From: Ophiostoma sp. CBS 140.51
Lineage: Eukaryota; Ascomycota; Sordariomycetes; Ophiostomatales; Ophiostomataceae
Reading direction: 5' to 3'
DNA: 55,960 nt
Assembly (NCBI GenBank): GCA_029298735.1
Contig: JANSLP010000220.1
Coordinates: forward strand, 1-55,960
Each line of letters opens with the position of its first letter. Position 1 is the first letter of the stretch. The notes beneath the pieces were generated by a model. The model saw only the letters and a list, made by a program, of their open reading frames with translations, had not been told where the DNA came from and ran no database searches. Positions 30,171 to 42,568 of this stretch are shown in pieces. The position numbers and the translations under genes were made by a program.

Positions 30171-32890
30171 GGGAAAGGCCGTGAGACGAGGAAGTGAGAA
30201 AAAGAGCTTTGTTGGTAGAAGATATATATTAAAAGATGTTACTTGCTTGTTTTCTAGAAGAAAGTACAAGAAAAGGTACAAGTTACAAAAGGAAAAGAGA
30301 GGAGATAAAAATAAAATAGCAGGGAAAATAATAGAAATACGTAGTCATGCACGACGTAGGTGGTTTTCTTGTTGGAGTGGGAAAACGGCCGGCAGGGACA
30401 CACGCCCCTTGGCAGATTGGGTAGTTGAAGTAGAGGCCGAGAAAACGGACAGATAACGGAGGGATACGGCGGAGGTCTTAGGTCTCTTGCTTTGTCCTGG
30501 GGCGTTTCTTCAGGTGTTCAGCCCTCTTTAGACTTGAACGAATTGTGTATATAAGAAAGCCAAACAGATGGTACAGTTTTGCTTGTTGGGGGTTCACTAA
30601 TACATGTATTTTGGCTGATCCGCCGTAAGCTCCCCCAAAAGATACACCACAGTGGTCATTCGGCCCCCAACCCGGCGTATATTCACACACATCTTGGCCC
30701 CGTATCTGCAAGTCCATTAGTAAATCAAAGGAGACGGGAAGCAAGTACGAAGTAGACAAAAGCAACAGAGCTCTTTTACAGCTCGCTCGAGGCGAATTTC
30801 TTGGCTCTTTCTGGGAAGGTCTTTCGTTCGATCATACCCCGCTAGAGATGCAGCTCACATCGCTAGCATCCACAATTTTTGGGGGAGTGATGAAAAGAAG
30901 AGGGGGAGGTTAAGGAGAAAACGGAACAGGGGGCGTGTTTCTACAGATCGTCTTTTGCTCCGTTTCGAAATCGATCTCCGTCACCACTTGTTTTTCCACG
31001 GCTGCACCTGCGCATCGTTCCTTCTTCTTTCAGTCTCATTTCCCCTGGCGCAGTCTTCTTTCACCACTCGTACTTTCCTGACCAAGCATAACGAGCGGAG
31101 AGTCATGCACTAGCTCCAGGATAGCTCCTTCCCAAGCTCCCAATATCCAAGCTCCGTCTACATGTTTTCCCGGGTCGTTCGGAGTTCGTGTGGGAGAGAA
31201 CAACTAGCAAAGCTCTCCTAGCAGGTATGGCGGCACATTCAGTAGCCCCGGCGGCCGACTTGACTTCTTTGCTTGGCACTTGTCTCGTTTTCACGGCTTG
31301 TCGAGTCGGTAGCCAGAAGGCTGTCAGGAACAGTACCATTTTTAGGAGTGGCCTTGGTGAGCTCGTGAAAAAAGGACTGCGCGGTTTGTGCGGTCTGACA
31401 TGCTCGAGGCTGTCTGCTCGGTAAGCTTGGCAACGGCAGAAGGAGACAAAAGCCCGGTCGGTGTGGAAGGTGGGAAGGGAGGGTGGCTAGTGGCCAACGT
31501 CAACGAGCCAAAAAGGGAAAGAACTCAAAGCAAAAGCGTTATGCTATGCAGACCAAAAAATTAGAAGCATCTCGGAAGGCAGGTCTGATGCAGTAAGGAC
31601 ATAAGATACTTTCTCCGGGTCCTGAATATGGCCGAAAAAGGAAGTAGATGGAAGGTATGTCGTGCGTTGTTGATGGAAAGAGCGAAGGATGCCATAAGCT
31701 TTTGCGCATTTTCTTGCCCATACTCTGTCACCTTACCAAATTTCTTTCCTCCGTCTACCCCGTCTGCCCCGGAAGGCTGTGTACTTGGCTGTTTTCCATG
31801 TTACGGCTCGAGCTTGGCATCGGTTTTCCTTCTCCCTGCTCCGTCTATTGAATAAGCTACATACCCCTTCAGGACATCTCGGACGGGAGAGATGGAAACT
31901 CAAACGAGCGATATAAAAACGACAATAAAAACGACGATCGAATGCACTTACGTATCAAATGCAGAAAGCATATTGCAACCTCTCTTTTCTCATTCGTCTA
32001 CACAGCTCCTCTGTACTTCTTCCACGATCCGCAGTCGTCGGTGTTGACGTACCGAGTAATTCTGATAGTGTAATACAGTTTCTCCAAGCTCGTTGGAACC
32101 AAAGAAAGAAAACGTGGAGTAAATGGGGTGGGGCTGAGCCTGCCTTTCTAGGCGCCGTCAAAACTCCCTCGCCTCCATCTTCCGATGCCCTGTGGCCCCT
32201 GTGGCCTTGCTGGGAAGTGCTGAGGAGAAGCTTCTGACTTTCAGGTACAAGTACATCTTTTTCCTCCTCTAAAATAATCAATACGTCACCGACCGTGAGA
32301 TTTCCGTCATTTGTGTCCCACCCACCTGCACGACTCTCTCAACCTCTTTCTTCTTTTACCTGAAGATTACCACTCAGAAGATGTCCGACAGAAAGCCAGG
32401 GCAAACTAGCTGTTAGACACAGGCTAAGACAGGCCCAGATCTCAACCTGCCAGGGCACCGTCTTCCTGAAAGGGAAACGCCTGTTGTAGCCTTCGACTCG
32501 TGCGGTTCGTGGTTGTGTCAGCTTCTTCGGAAGCAAGTGTCATCGAGCGCATCCGAACAGATGGTCTCTTCCATCAACCCACCTTCTTTATCTGTGTGCT
32601 TCCCTGATGATAAAACATAAAAATCAGGAAAATGCTGCAGCCTCGCCGATGAGGAATCACAACTTCCCAACTAAGCCTTGTCCGACTCTTGATGCCTCTC
32701 GACCGAGCACGGCGGCGGACAAAGCAGACGAAGTTGATATTAATTCGGGTGAGAAGAGGACACGGCCAGACGAGGCAAACGCGGCTGAGAGCCTGAGGAG
32801 AGCTGTGAGACAAAACGGTGACCTTGTCTAGAACAGTAAAACGGTCGGCACACACTCAGGACATCCTCGATCCTTTTCGAGAATGTGCGG

Positions 32891-32920
32891 GGTGCAGGTG
32901 CAGGTGCAGGTGCAGGTGCA
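32891..32920 (+). repeat. GGTGCA hexamer repeat, five copies
   Basis: Five perfect GGTGCA units in a row, followed by TGCTGCAGG. Located in the gene-poor region, so probably a simple microsatellite. Confidence 0.95.
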
Positions 32921-35873
32921 TGCTGCAGGACTCTCTTTCTTTTTCTTTTCTCGTTCGTTCGTCTTTCCTTTCTTTTCCGCTCCCTGTTCTTTTTGTTTCT
33001 CTCCCCTGCAGCCTGCACGAGTCAGAACAAACGAGGAATGAGAGAAGTGATGATCAGGCTCACACTCACCCACCCTCATCGTACTCTGGGCTGAGGTATC
33101 GTTATGATTTTCCTTTTGGTCAGTTTTCTGGTCGTTCTCTCCACAGCTTCGAGGCAGGCGACCTCTGCCAGTTGTCGCAAACGCTGTGCACTTCTGCTGC
33201 TTTTCCACTGTTTTGCACATTTTACTTTCTTTCTGTTTCGCTTCTTTCCCTCATCTGCATTCCGGTTAGATAATGGCATTGCCTGCGTTTTGCTTGGTCC
33301 CTCCTTTCTGTCTGTGGGAAGCGGCCAGAGTGGCATGCAGAAGCGGCGTCTCTTAATACTTCTGGGGCTGCTGTGCTGGGTCCTGGGCTGGGCGTGGGGT
33401 GCGCACCGCAAAATTTAAATAGGAAATTCACGGAAAAGAAGACAACCAGGAAGGAATGGAGAAACAAGTCGAGTCGGGTCCAGGGCACATGATATCCCCG
33501 CAAAGGAGAAATAGAACATGAAGTATGCACCTTTCGTACAGGAAGCACAGCACATCCAGCAAGGACGGCAAGCTGTTTGCGATGTGATGACTGCTGCCAC
33601 AGTTTGGCTGGGCAGCAAGACAGGAGAACAGCAGAACTCGATGGCCAGGTGAGCACATCACACATCACAGATATACCGACCGTTGGACAAATCCTCGTCT
33701 GCTGTGCTTCTTTTCTCTTCTTCAGACTTTAATCATCGCGGTCCTCGTCGTCGCCGTTGTCGCAGAGCCCCTCTTCGTCTCTGGAACCTTACAAGCTCAC
33801 AAGACTAACCCCCACACGCAAATGACCGGCGTCGAAGCGGTGACTCGAAAGAGGGAGGGGCTGTTGATGAAAGAAAGGGGACCGAAGAAAAGATAAGCAA
33901 GGTGAGCACGACGATAGGTATTGAAAAATTGTTTTGTTCTTGTGACCGGCCGCCTGTGCGTCCGGAGAACGAAGAATGACTGCGTGCGATGCTGGGGAAC
34001 ACAATGCAGGGGAGGGACGTGAAGAAGAGAAATTTAAAGTAAAAAAGAAGGAGGAGGAAAGGTACAGGAAGAGCCTGATATGAGATGCTCTCGCCCATTT
34101 TGATTATCAGTACCTTGAGACACGAACATGCCGCGAGCCTGTTTTATTACTTGTTGAGATGTTCGGGCCAGAGGCAATTGGCACAACTCAACAGCCAGTG
34201 AGTCCATTGAAGTAGAGTTCTTCCAGATCTCTCGAAGAGGCCAGATAATTCTGGTTTTGACTTGAAAAGTCCATATCAACTCAACATTCGCGAGTATGCC
34301 TTTCCAAAGGTTCTTTTGGTGCCTCGACAAACAATTCCCAACACTCAACACAATAGCCTCGTTCTGGGGCGTGCCGGTGAATAGTAATCCGACGGTCCGT
34401 CCCGTTAGGCGTTGGGCTGTTGAGTGGAAGCAAAATGGTTGAGTGGTAAAAAAGTGATTGAAGTCAATATCAACATCACCAGAATTATATGAAGAAGGAA
34501 GAAAAGCGATGCCACCTCCAGAAACCGAGAAATCGAGACCTGGCAGGAGCGAGAGAGCTGTCGGAGAGTTTCGCCTGAACGCCCCTCCTTCCCGCTGTAA
34601 GCTGAATGGCGGCCTGTCGAGTTAGGCTACAGCGCACACCCTTTTAATTAAAACCACTTAAGGGCGCCGATTCAGTCACCTGATTGCGTGTCATTTGCGT
34701 GTCTCGCAAAGGGCGCTGGGCAACGCGCCAAGCGGGCGGGGAAGGTGCGACAGGAGGAGGCGAAGAGTGAAGAGGGGAAAACAAGCGGCCGCCCGTGAAT
34801 TCAGACCAGAAAGAAAGCGGCAAGAGCTGTCGAGGCCAGCGAGGCTATGCCGTCTTTCCTTCTTTTCTTGACAGTCCTTTTTTGGTAGCCCTTTTTCTCT
34901 CATCTTCTCGGCAGGCAAGTGCACAGCAACGTTGCCCAAGTGCGTTGCTGCCTTGGAGCCATTAAACAAGTTGGGAAAGAGGGAAAGATCAACTCAACCG
35001 AAACACGAAGCTACGATCAACAAGGAAAAGCAAAAAGAGGAAGCTGCGATGGTAGTCTGATCGGTCAACTTCTCTTGCACTTTGTCTCTCATCTCCTGTT
35101 TTCCCATCTCGTATATTTTAGCGTAATCTCCTCGTCAACCTTCGAGACAGTCTTTGTCATAATCCCCAACGTCGAGAAAAGCCACTTTGCATATTCACGA
35201 CACCGACTCCCGTGCAAACATCGTTTCACTGGCTGGACCAATTCGCATTGTTCTTCCCTTTTCGTCTCAGCCACAGAGCACAGAGCACAGCGTCGGGTTC
35301 CCAATCCAACCGATCTTATCTCGAATTCACGCATTTCAATCAATTTTCAATTGCCAAGGGCAACACAAAGAAAGTTGAACCGAATTACAAGGTTGAGCAA
35401 GGGTCTAAATAGGCCAACAGAAAGAAGTTTGCAAAAAAGAAAGGAGCTTCAAGGCCCCATCTGTCGAACGCGGCATAGTCAGCGCTTGTCAAGGCCGCCT
35501 TTTTGAGTCGGAAACCAGAAACGATTGCCGGTCGAGTACTTTTCTCTCGACGGGATATATATTGCATCCTTTTACCCCTCTCGTCGTCAAGTTATCGTCA
35601 CTACTATTCTGACTCCCACCTGCAACATAACTCTTCTTGTCTTGTGCTTTGAAATCAAGCTAGACTGACTGCATCGGATCATCGTTATCACTATCCACTC
35701 TAAGCCACTGTCTTTGGGACTCTCTTGTCGCCGACACCTCAACTCCGTGAATTTGATTTCGGATTCCTCATTCCTTTTCTCGTTCCTCTGACTCTTCCAT
35801 CTCACACCTTCCCCACCCAACCCAATCTCCAACTCAATCTCCAGATCTCATCTCACCCACACCACAAATCACA

Positions 35874-36791
35874 ATGACTGAGACCACCTACCGCGCCAAC
35901 TGCCATTGCGGCAAGTTTGTCTACGAAGTCACCCTCCCCGAGCCTCTCTCCAAGGCCTTTGCCTGCAACTGCAGCATCTGTCTGCGCAAGGGCTACGTCT
36001 TTGCTTTCCCGCCGGACGGCTCCGACATCAACATCGTCAAGGGCAGCATCGACGATCTGACGTCGTACACGTTTGGCAACAAGGCCTACAACCACAAGTT
36101 TTGTGGCGACTGCGGCTCGCCCGTCCTAATTGTTCCCAGCAACCCCGAAAAGGTCAAGGGCTTGAATGTGCGCTGCTTCCAGGGCCCCGTCGACGTCTGG
36201 GCGCTCGAGAAGACCAACTTTGACGGCGCCGCCCTCGACCCCAAGTTTGAGCCGTTCCCTTTCACGGGCGTCGAGCCCACGGGTGAGCCGCAGGGCGAGA
36301 GAGACGAGTCGATCAAGCCCCGCATCTACCACGGCAGCTGCCACTGCGGTGCTGTGCGTGTCGCCCTGCGCTCGCAGCCGCTGGACGAGACGCTGGACCG
36401 CGAGAAGCAGAGCGACCGCGTGATTGAGTGCGACTGCAGCATCTGCCAGCGCAACGGCTACCGCTGGTTCTACCCCAAGGCCGACCAGGTGTCGGTGCAC
36501 GACCCGGGCAACAATTTGAAATTTTATGTGTTTGGCAAGCATATCAACAAGAAGAGCTTCTGCCAGATTTGCGGTGTGGCCATTTCGAACCTGCCGACCA
36601 ACCTGTCGGACGAGGAGATTGCCAAGCTGCCGCCGATTGCGCAGACGGAGACGAGCATGGCCTGGCGCAAGCGCATTGTCAACATGAGCCCCATCAACAC
36701 GCGCGTGCTCTATGATGTGGACATTACGAAACTGCCTGTCAAAGAGTCCAACGGCTACACCCTGATTTCGGGCGAGTACATCAACCCGTAA
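35874..36791 (+). CDS. protein with two GFA/CENP-V-type zinc domains
   Basis: Single exon, 305 aa. Two copies of the fold named after glutathione-dependent formaldehyde-activating enzyme (Gfa) and CENP-V follow each other. Copy 1 (about 5-120) has C-H-C-G, C-N-C-S-I-C and F-C-G-D-C-G-S. Copy 2 (about 150-290) has C-H-C-G-A-V, C-D-C-S-I-C and F-C-Q-I-C-G-V. All seven Cys expected for two zinc sites are present in each copy. Such proteins are usually single-domain; the tandem form is known from fungi. Bacterial Gfa was reported to speed S-hydroxymethylglutathione formation, but the function of fungal members is open, so I assign only the fold. The ATG follows CACA at the end of a pyrimidine-rich leader. 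It converges on ribokinase. Confidence 0.92.
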   Translation: MTETTYRANCHCGKFVYEVTLPEPLSKAFACNCSICLRKGYVFAFPPDGSDINIVKGSIDDLTSYTFGNKAYNHKFCGDCGSPVLIVPSNPEKVKGLNVRCFQGPVDVWALEKTNFDGAALDPKFEPFPFTGVEPTGEPQGERDESIKPRIYHGSCHCGAVRVALRSQPLDETLDREKQSDRVIECDCSICQRNGYRWFYPKADQVSVHDPGNNLKFYVFGKHINKKSFCQICGVAISNLPTNLSDEEIAKLPPIAQTETSMAWRKRIVNMSPINTRVLYDVDITKLPVKESNGYTLISGEYINP

Positions 36792-36830
36792 ACTCGTAGG
36801 TGCGCCAGCGCCGGAGAGTTTAAGGGACAG

Positions 36831-36847
36831 GATGATGATGATGATGA
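36831..36847. repeat. GAT trinucleotide repeat in the 3' flank
   Basis: A short GATGATGATGATGATGA run 40 bases after the stop codon of the GFA-domain gene. Simple microsatellite, no function inferred. Confidence 0.9.
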
Positions 36848-37060
36848 ATGAGAATGAAAAAAAAAGTGATTTGATCTGTTTGAGTTTGTGAGCATGGGTT
36901 TGTGAGCGGGTTGGGAGTTGGTTGAGGAGTTGGCGTGCTGTTTGGAGGAGACGAGTTGAAGATTCGTTGGGTTTTTGAAATTGATATAGTTGAATTTTGA
37001 ATGTTGAATTATTTTGAATTAAGTTCTTTGGACTATTTGAATATTTTTACTCTGTGCCTT

Positions 37061-38152
37061 TTACTCCACCTCATCCTGCCATGGGATGGCATCCTGTGCA
37101 CCCTTGCGCTGCACCGTCTTGGCTGCTGCCCGGTTCGACTTGCGCACAGCCGCCGCACAGTCAAACCGCTGGCCGGCTGCTGTCGCGTACACGGCCTCCA
37201 GCGCGTACTGGCCCGCGAACGTGTCGCCCGCGCCCGTCGTGTCCACCACCTGGGCCACCTTCTCGGGGGGCAGCAGCTCACCCACACCATTAGCCGATGG
37301 TGAGGCTGCCGACGCATAGTACACACCACGGCCGCCCAGCGTCATCACCACATTCTCCACGCCCAGTGCCAAGAGGTACTTGGCCGCCTTCGCCAGACCC
37401 TCTTCCGTGTCGAGGTCAGACACAGCCAGTCCAGGAACAAGGGCTGCCGTCTCCGTCTCGTTCAAAACAAGATGTGCCAGGCCTTGGCCCTTGCCTTCAT
37501 GGCCGACCGTCACAGCAAACGCAGCCTCCAGCTGTGAACGGGCTTCTTCAGTCGCCGGCGCCGGTGCCGGGTTAAGGAGAACAGGGATGCCCGCCGCCCG
37601 TGCCTCGCGCAGTGCCCGCAGGACCTGCTCCAATGGGATCTCCAGTTGCAGAATCAACAACTGAGTGTCCGCCGGCACCAGCGACGCCGTCCCCGCCTTG
37701 TCGTCAATCTTGTAGTTGGCGCCCGGCGAGAAGATGATGCGGTTCTGGCCCGTCGGCTCGTCCACCACGATCACGGCCACGCCCGAGGGCACGCCCTTTT
37801 CCGTCACAACCTGCACGCCCGATACGTCCACGCCGTGTGCCTCCAAGTTGGACTTCAGAGCTGTACCGTGTGCGTCGTCACCGACGGCGCCGACCATGCT
37901 GACGTGGGCGGTCGCATCCGTCGTTGACAGAGGCTGGCCCTCCACAGCGGCAGGGGCCTTCTTACGCGACAGCTTGGCACAGGCAATAGCCTGGTTGGCG
38001 CCCTTGCCGCCGGGCGAAACGGCAAAACCATTGGAGGTCATGGTCTCGCCCGGCTCCGGGTGGTGCGAGACGTACGAGACAAGGTCCATGTTGAGCGAGC
38101 CGAGGACCGTGATGCGCGGGAGGCCGTCGCCGGCCGATGTAGAAGAGGCCAT
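37061..38152 (-). CDS. rbk1: ribokinase (PfkB family)
   Basis: Single exon, 363 aa. The N-terminal motif G-S-L-N-M-D-L-V and the sugar-binding P-G-G-K-G-A-N-Q-A, typical of ribokinases, are followed by V-G-A-V-G-D-D-A-H-G. The C-terminal PfkB signature D-T-T-G-A-G-D-T-F-A-G holds the catalytic base Asp310 and the anion hole. The enzyme phosphorylates D-ribose to ribose 5-phosphate in the cytosol. Family length is about 300-340 aa; the excess lies in Ala/Ser-rich loops (about 62-75 and 275-290). The ATG at 38152 starts the conserved N-terminus. The frame is open 18 more codons upstream, with no conserved sequence. It converges on the GFA-domain gene with 269 bp between stops. Confidence 0.95.
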   Translation of the reverse strand: MASSTSAGDGLPRITVLGSLNMDLVSYVSHHPEPGETMTSNGFAVSPGGKGANQAIACAKLSRKKAPAAVEGQPLSTTDATAHVSMVGAVGDDAHGTALKSNLEAHGVDVSGVQVVTEKGVPSGVAVIVVDEPTGQNRIIFSPGANYKIDDKAGTASLVPADTQLLILQLEIPLEQVLRALREARAAGIPVLLNPAPAPATEEARSQLEAAFAVTVGHEGKGQGLAHLVLNETETAALVPGLAVSDLDTEEGLAKAAKYLLALGVENVVMTLGGRGVYYASAASPSANGVGELLPPEKVAQVVDTTGAGDTFAGQYALEAVYATAAGQRFDCAAAVRKSNRAAAKTVQRKGAQDAIPWQDEVE

Positions 38153-38906
38153 GTCGGAGTGGGTGATCGAAAAAAGGTAGGTTGTCGTGAACGTTGTTTG
38201 TTGCAAGATGTGTTCCTGTTTCTTTTGGGTTTTGGAGAAGGAAGCTGTTGCTGTCGCTCACTAAGAACGGACAACGACGACAGACGGGTACAAAGCTCCG
38301 CTAAAAGTGCTCGCTCTTAATGAGCTTTGGCGGGGCACATGGGCCAAGATGGCCCGCCACAGCGGGCTTAGAACGGCGAGAAAACACAAAACCAGGGCAC
38401 TAAAGCGGAGAATTTCTTGGCCCTGCCCCAAAATAAATCAAGCATCTTTTTCTTTCTTTTTCACGTAAGTTTTTTAAGGTGTACTCCAGTAGTCTCGTTA
38501 GAATGTATTCGGCGAGTGCATTTTTAGCAGCCCGCCGAATTTGTGTTTGAAATTTCTGTTAATCTAAACAACCCCGAAAGATCGTTGGGTTTCCCCCAGT
38601 AATTCAAAACCGGTAAACCTCGCCGTGGTTCCTGTCTTTTATATAAGAACAACCCAAGATCCTCCCAATATACCGAAAGATCACAGAAGATCTTGTCCCT
38701 CCACCACCCAACCCAACCCGTAAAACGCCAGACTATATAAGTATTGAGAAAAGAAAAGGAAAGGAAATTAGGAAAAGTATAAGTATAAAAAAACAAAGTG
38801 GTATCACATCAGGGGTCGTATAACGAGAATATAAAAAAAATAAAACATAAAAAGGACAGTATGAGAGGCAAAGCCTTCTCAAGATTAGAGCTTTGAGAGA
38901 GTGCAC
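38153..38906. other. ribokinase promoter and zinc-finger gene 3' flank
   Basis: The ribokinase side holds a small hairpin (GGGCCA-AGA-TGGCCC, 38341-38355). The side next to 38907 is AT-rich and fits a 3' UTR. No gene recognised; the frames at 38524-38796 read as AT-rich filler. Confidence 0.55.
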
Positions 38907-41900
38907 TCAGTTAGAGGCCTTTCTCTTCTTAGCCGGGCGCGTCGAGGCGGCTTGATCACTGCCGGCGGCGTTTTTCTTGCGCGGCTTCTTGGCCACTACC
39001 TCGTCGCCCTCGACAAAGTGGTTCTTCTCCAGCTGGTGCTGCCGCAGGTTGTCCGGGCGGTTGCGGTACTGGCTCGTGCAGTTGGGGAACGGGCACTTGT
39101 AGATGACCTCGGCCGAGTGCTTGGTCAGGCGGTGCTTGGCCATGGAGCCGCGGAACCACTTGGGGTCGCCCTTAGGGCGGTAGCCACAGAGCTCACAACA
39201 GTCGTCGGCCTCGACCTCGACCTTGGCGGGTGCGTCAACAACGTCGCCGGAGGCGGCGTCAACGTCGGCAGCAGCCTCGGTAGCGGCAGCCTCAGCAACC
39301 TCCTCGTCGGTCACTTCGTCGGCAATCGTCGGCGTGGCCTCTAACTCCTTGCCAGTGGTGATATCGGTGACAACACTGGACAATAGATTGTCCGACAGCA
39401 GTGAATCGTCCAACACCGACGACACGACCTTCATGCCCTGCGACAGGTGCACGTTCTTGGACGTGTCAAAGATCTTGCGCAGGAGAGCAATGCTCGCGAC
39501 ATGGTAGGTAGGGCGCAGAGGCGTGTCGTGGGCCGCGTACATGGGATCACAGAGCGACCGCGTCTGGCGCACAAACTGGTCAAAGAACAGAACTGACGTG
39601 CCAAGCGAAGCCTTGCCAGCGTACAGCAGCTTAATCTCAAACCACCGGACGCTGTCGATGAGGCCGTTGTTCTCGGCGGACGAGTCAGTCTTGGCCTGCG
39701 CGTTGTCCAACTGGCGAGCAATGGCGTCGAGGCGGGCGTTGAGGCCAGTGGCAGTGGGGAAGTTGCGGCGGAGCGAGTCGAGGACCGAGCGGGCGTGCGA
39801 CGAGAGAGCGGGCGAGTTGCGAATGTTGTTGTTCTTGTACGAGATACCGGTACCAGAACCAGAACCGCCAAAGTGCAGCGAGTAGATGGGCGAGGCCTTG
39901 ATGAGGTCGGACGCATCAGAAACAGTGGACTCGGGCACAAAAACGGTAGAAATCTCCAGGTCGTCCAAGAAGGCGCGGGCGGCATTAGCAACAGCACCAT
40001 CCAGAGAGAGCGACGACACGGCGCTGTTGGCGGCGTGCTTGCGGAAGCGGCGGATACGTTCAGACAGGACAGCGGCCGTCATGTTAACGGGCTGCCAGAT
40101 GAGCGAGACAATTTCCAAGTAGTTTTCGCGGTCCAGAGAGCTAAAGTGGCGGGAGTATTCGAGCGACTGGTTGAAAAGGGCACTGGACCGAAGAGCGGCT
40201 TCAGACTCGTACGTCACAAGCGAGAAGGCGTAGATCAGGTGGAGGAAGCACAGGGTGTTGAAGGGCGTCATGGTCTCGTTGCCAGTAACAATGGCGGTCT
40301 GCAGGGCCTGGATACCAGTGTCCATAATCAGGCGGGGCGAGGCGTTCTGGAAGAGGAGAGCAAGCTGGTTCTTGGTGCAGTCGATATCGCGAAGCTTGGC
40401 CAGAGAAGTCATAACGTGCGTCAGCAACAGGTCCTGGGCAGAGGCAGCCATGTCTTGAGCGTCGGGGAAAAACAAATCAGAGTCATCGTGGTGGGCGGAA
40501 GCAGAGACAGGAGCAGAAACAGTCGTGGTAGCGGTACGGGTGTCAAGGAGGTCATCAAAGACATTCATGACAGACGTTCCGGGCGTTGGCGGTGGTAACT
40601 GCAAAGGCAGCTTCTGTGCTTCCAACGAATCCATAATCATTGAGTTGTCGAACGGGTAGAGCATGGCATCCGAGGCAAAGCTGTCAAAGACATCGGTGAT
40701 GTCACCAGCAATATCAGGAACGTAGCACGAGTCAAGAGGCTTGGACAGATCGGTAGAGAGGCCAGTCTCCGTGGTAGCGAAGAAGTCGGTCTCAAAGAAG
40801 TTGGCAAAGTCGTCGTCCGCGGGCGAAGCCGAGGTCGTCTGAGCACCAGTCGAGTTTGAGGCTGACCATGGGTTGGTAGCGGCAAAGGTAGCGGCACTTT
40901 GGCTGCAGTCGGACACGGGCGAGATGATGGAGGTGGCGTTGCTCATGAAGCTGGCGTCGCTCACATCGCTCATCAGACTGCCCATGCTCGTCGTGCTCGT
41001 AGTGCTGGTCGTGCTCGTCGTCGAACGGACCGATGAGCTGGGAGACAGGTTCTTGCTGCGGGGTGCCGGCGTTGTGCTGTTGGGACGCTGAGGGCGAGTT
41101 GGCGGCAGCAGTGGAGGTGCCATCTGCATGCCCTGCTGGCCCATGCTCAGCTGAAGAGAAGCGCGCTCCAGGTTGGCCTCGGTTGTCGAAGAGTAGAACA
41201 TGGCATCGCGGCTCTGGAAGTCCATAAACGAACCATCGCCGAGGGCGCCCGACATGGTCAGACCGTTGGACGACGCAGCGGGCTCCCAGTCCATAAAATT
41301 GGTCTGGGAGATGGCCGTCGAGTCCAGCTCCGAGGGCAGGAACAGGTTCATCGGGTCGATGGAGGCCTGGCTGGCGATCGGGGAGACGACGTTGTTCATG
41401 GGTGCTGGTGGCGGGGTAGGGCACGCGGGTGGTGGTGTAGGAGAGACGATCGGTGCGATCGCTGGGATAGCCTGGAAAGCAGGCGTAGATAATGTAATGT
41501 CAGCAATAAAGTCCGCCGGTGTCGTCATGTTGGCCGAGGACGGCTGCATGCGAGTGTCAGAGGGGAAAGATGCCTGCTTAGGCATCTCGGTCAGTTCCCG
41601 AGAGTCGATCTCGACAATCTCGGTCGACTGCAGCTCGGCATGAACGCCAGCAAGGACACGAGCGTTGATATCCTCGTATCTTGGTGGTGGCTGGAAGCCG
41701 TTGCCAGAGAAGGGTGATGCAGAAGAAGAAGAGCAGCCAGACGAGTCTGCTACGTGTGGCCGGCGATAGCTATTGCTGCGGCTGCCATCATGGCTACTTG
41801 ACCGGTTGCTGTTGCTCCGGCTGGTGCCACTGAAGCGGGCACTGCTGCCACTGCTGCTGCCATTGCTACCACTCCTGCTCAGATACCCGCTGCTGAAGTC

Positions 41901-42568
41901 GAGGCTGTCTGGCGATACTGGCGAGACATATGAGTATGGCAAGGATGCAGAGACGAAAGATGGTGCGGGTGAGAAGCCTGTGTCGACGCCGCTCTGGTCG
42001 ACCACGGCCTTGCCCTTGTTGTGACCCAATGATGTAAAGAAGCTCTTGGCCATGGACAACATCTTACGGCGTTTCGATGGATGGCCCAAGCACTTTTTGC
42101 ATCGGCTGTCGTCGAAGCGCTCGATGCGCATGTGGTCGTAGCACCAATATTCGCAGTATTCGAGGCGGTCGCAGGTAATTAAATGGCGGAGCATGGACTC
42201 GTGGTCTTGGAAGCGTTGTGTGCAGCGCAGCAGCGGGCACTCGAGACGCTCGTCCTCCGTCATACGGTTGCAAGCATTCCGGCGGACGGCTGCCCATACG
42301 ATAAAGCGCTGTGTTGCGCAGTCTTCTTTAGAGGTCGCCCGGGTTCTGTGGGGAGTTAGACGGGCGGTTGACAAAAAGACGAGGGCAGGCGGTAGAGTAT
42401 GACGTTGACTTACACACACGACATGTTCGGGACATCCAGCTGGTCTATTGAGGACCGGCTGGAGTATGAGCTCCGGCGCAGGCCAAAGCGGCCGCTGAGA
42501 GCAGGAGATTGTGGGCGATCTTCCTTCATGAAAGAAGCGAACTTCTTCGGCTCCATGACGGTCGACAT
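38907..42568 (-). CDS. large C2H2-type zinc-finger protein, probable nuclear regulator
   Basis: Two exons, 42568-42414 and 42345-38907, give 1,197 aa; the 68-nt intron (GTAAGT...CTAACTCCCCACAG) splits a Val codon. The N-terminal part has a Cys/His cluster (about 88-140) with one C2H2-like unit (C-P-L-L-R-C-x...-H-L-I-T-C) and a following Cys-rich C-E-Y-W-C...C-K-K-C segment. The middle is long Ser/Thr/Pro-rich low complexity with T-S-T-T-S repeats, then a largely helical region (about 730-1040). Near residue 1101 a C-terminal block C-E-L-C-G-Y...H-R-L-T-K-H and C-P-F-P-N-C...H-Q-L-E-K-N-H forms two fingers, followed by basic nuclear-localisation-like stretches (K-K-P-R-K-K, A-K-K-R-K). Function is unknown; DNA binding is inferred. 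The start at 42568 is favoured over a continuous but non-coding-looking frame upstream of the intron acceptor. Confidence 0.88.

Larger units (their letters stand above)
30034..35873. other. 5.8-kb region without recognisable genes
   Basis: Only short open frames occur on both strands, with no codon bias, splice-joined family sequence, tRNA or transposon motif that I can recognise. The first ~200 bases are the egt1 promoter. The last several hundred bases (about 35050-35873) are C/T-rich on the + strand and probably form the promoter and leader of the GFA-domain gene. In between, base composition drifts between purine-rich (33790-34100) and pyrimidine-rich (32930-33300) patches. A long non-coding transcript, a rapidly evolving gene with many introns, or decayed repeats cannot be excluded. 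Confidence 0.5.

Noticed and set aside
33047..33095. Possible C/D-box snoRNA (GTGATGA ... CTGA)
   Set aside because: The flanks do not pair into a terminal stem and the box spacing is short; chance match.
38341..38355. Hairpin GGGCCA-AGA-TGGCCC as an operator or terminator
   Set aside because: A six-pair stem upstream of a eukaryotic gene occurs by chance and has no known role.
39795..40598. 267-codon frame antisense to the zinc-finger gene
   Set aside because: Lies wholly inside the coding exon and has no recognisable domain.
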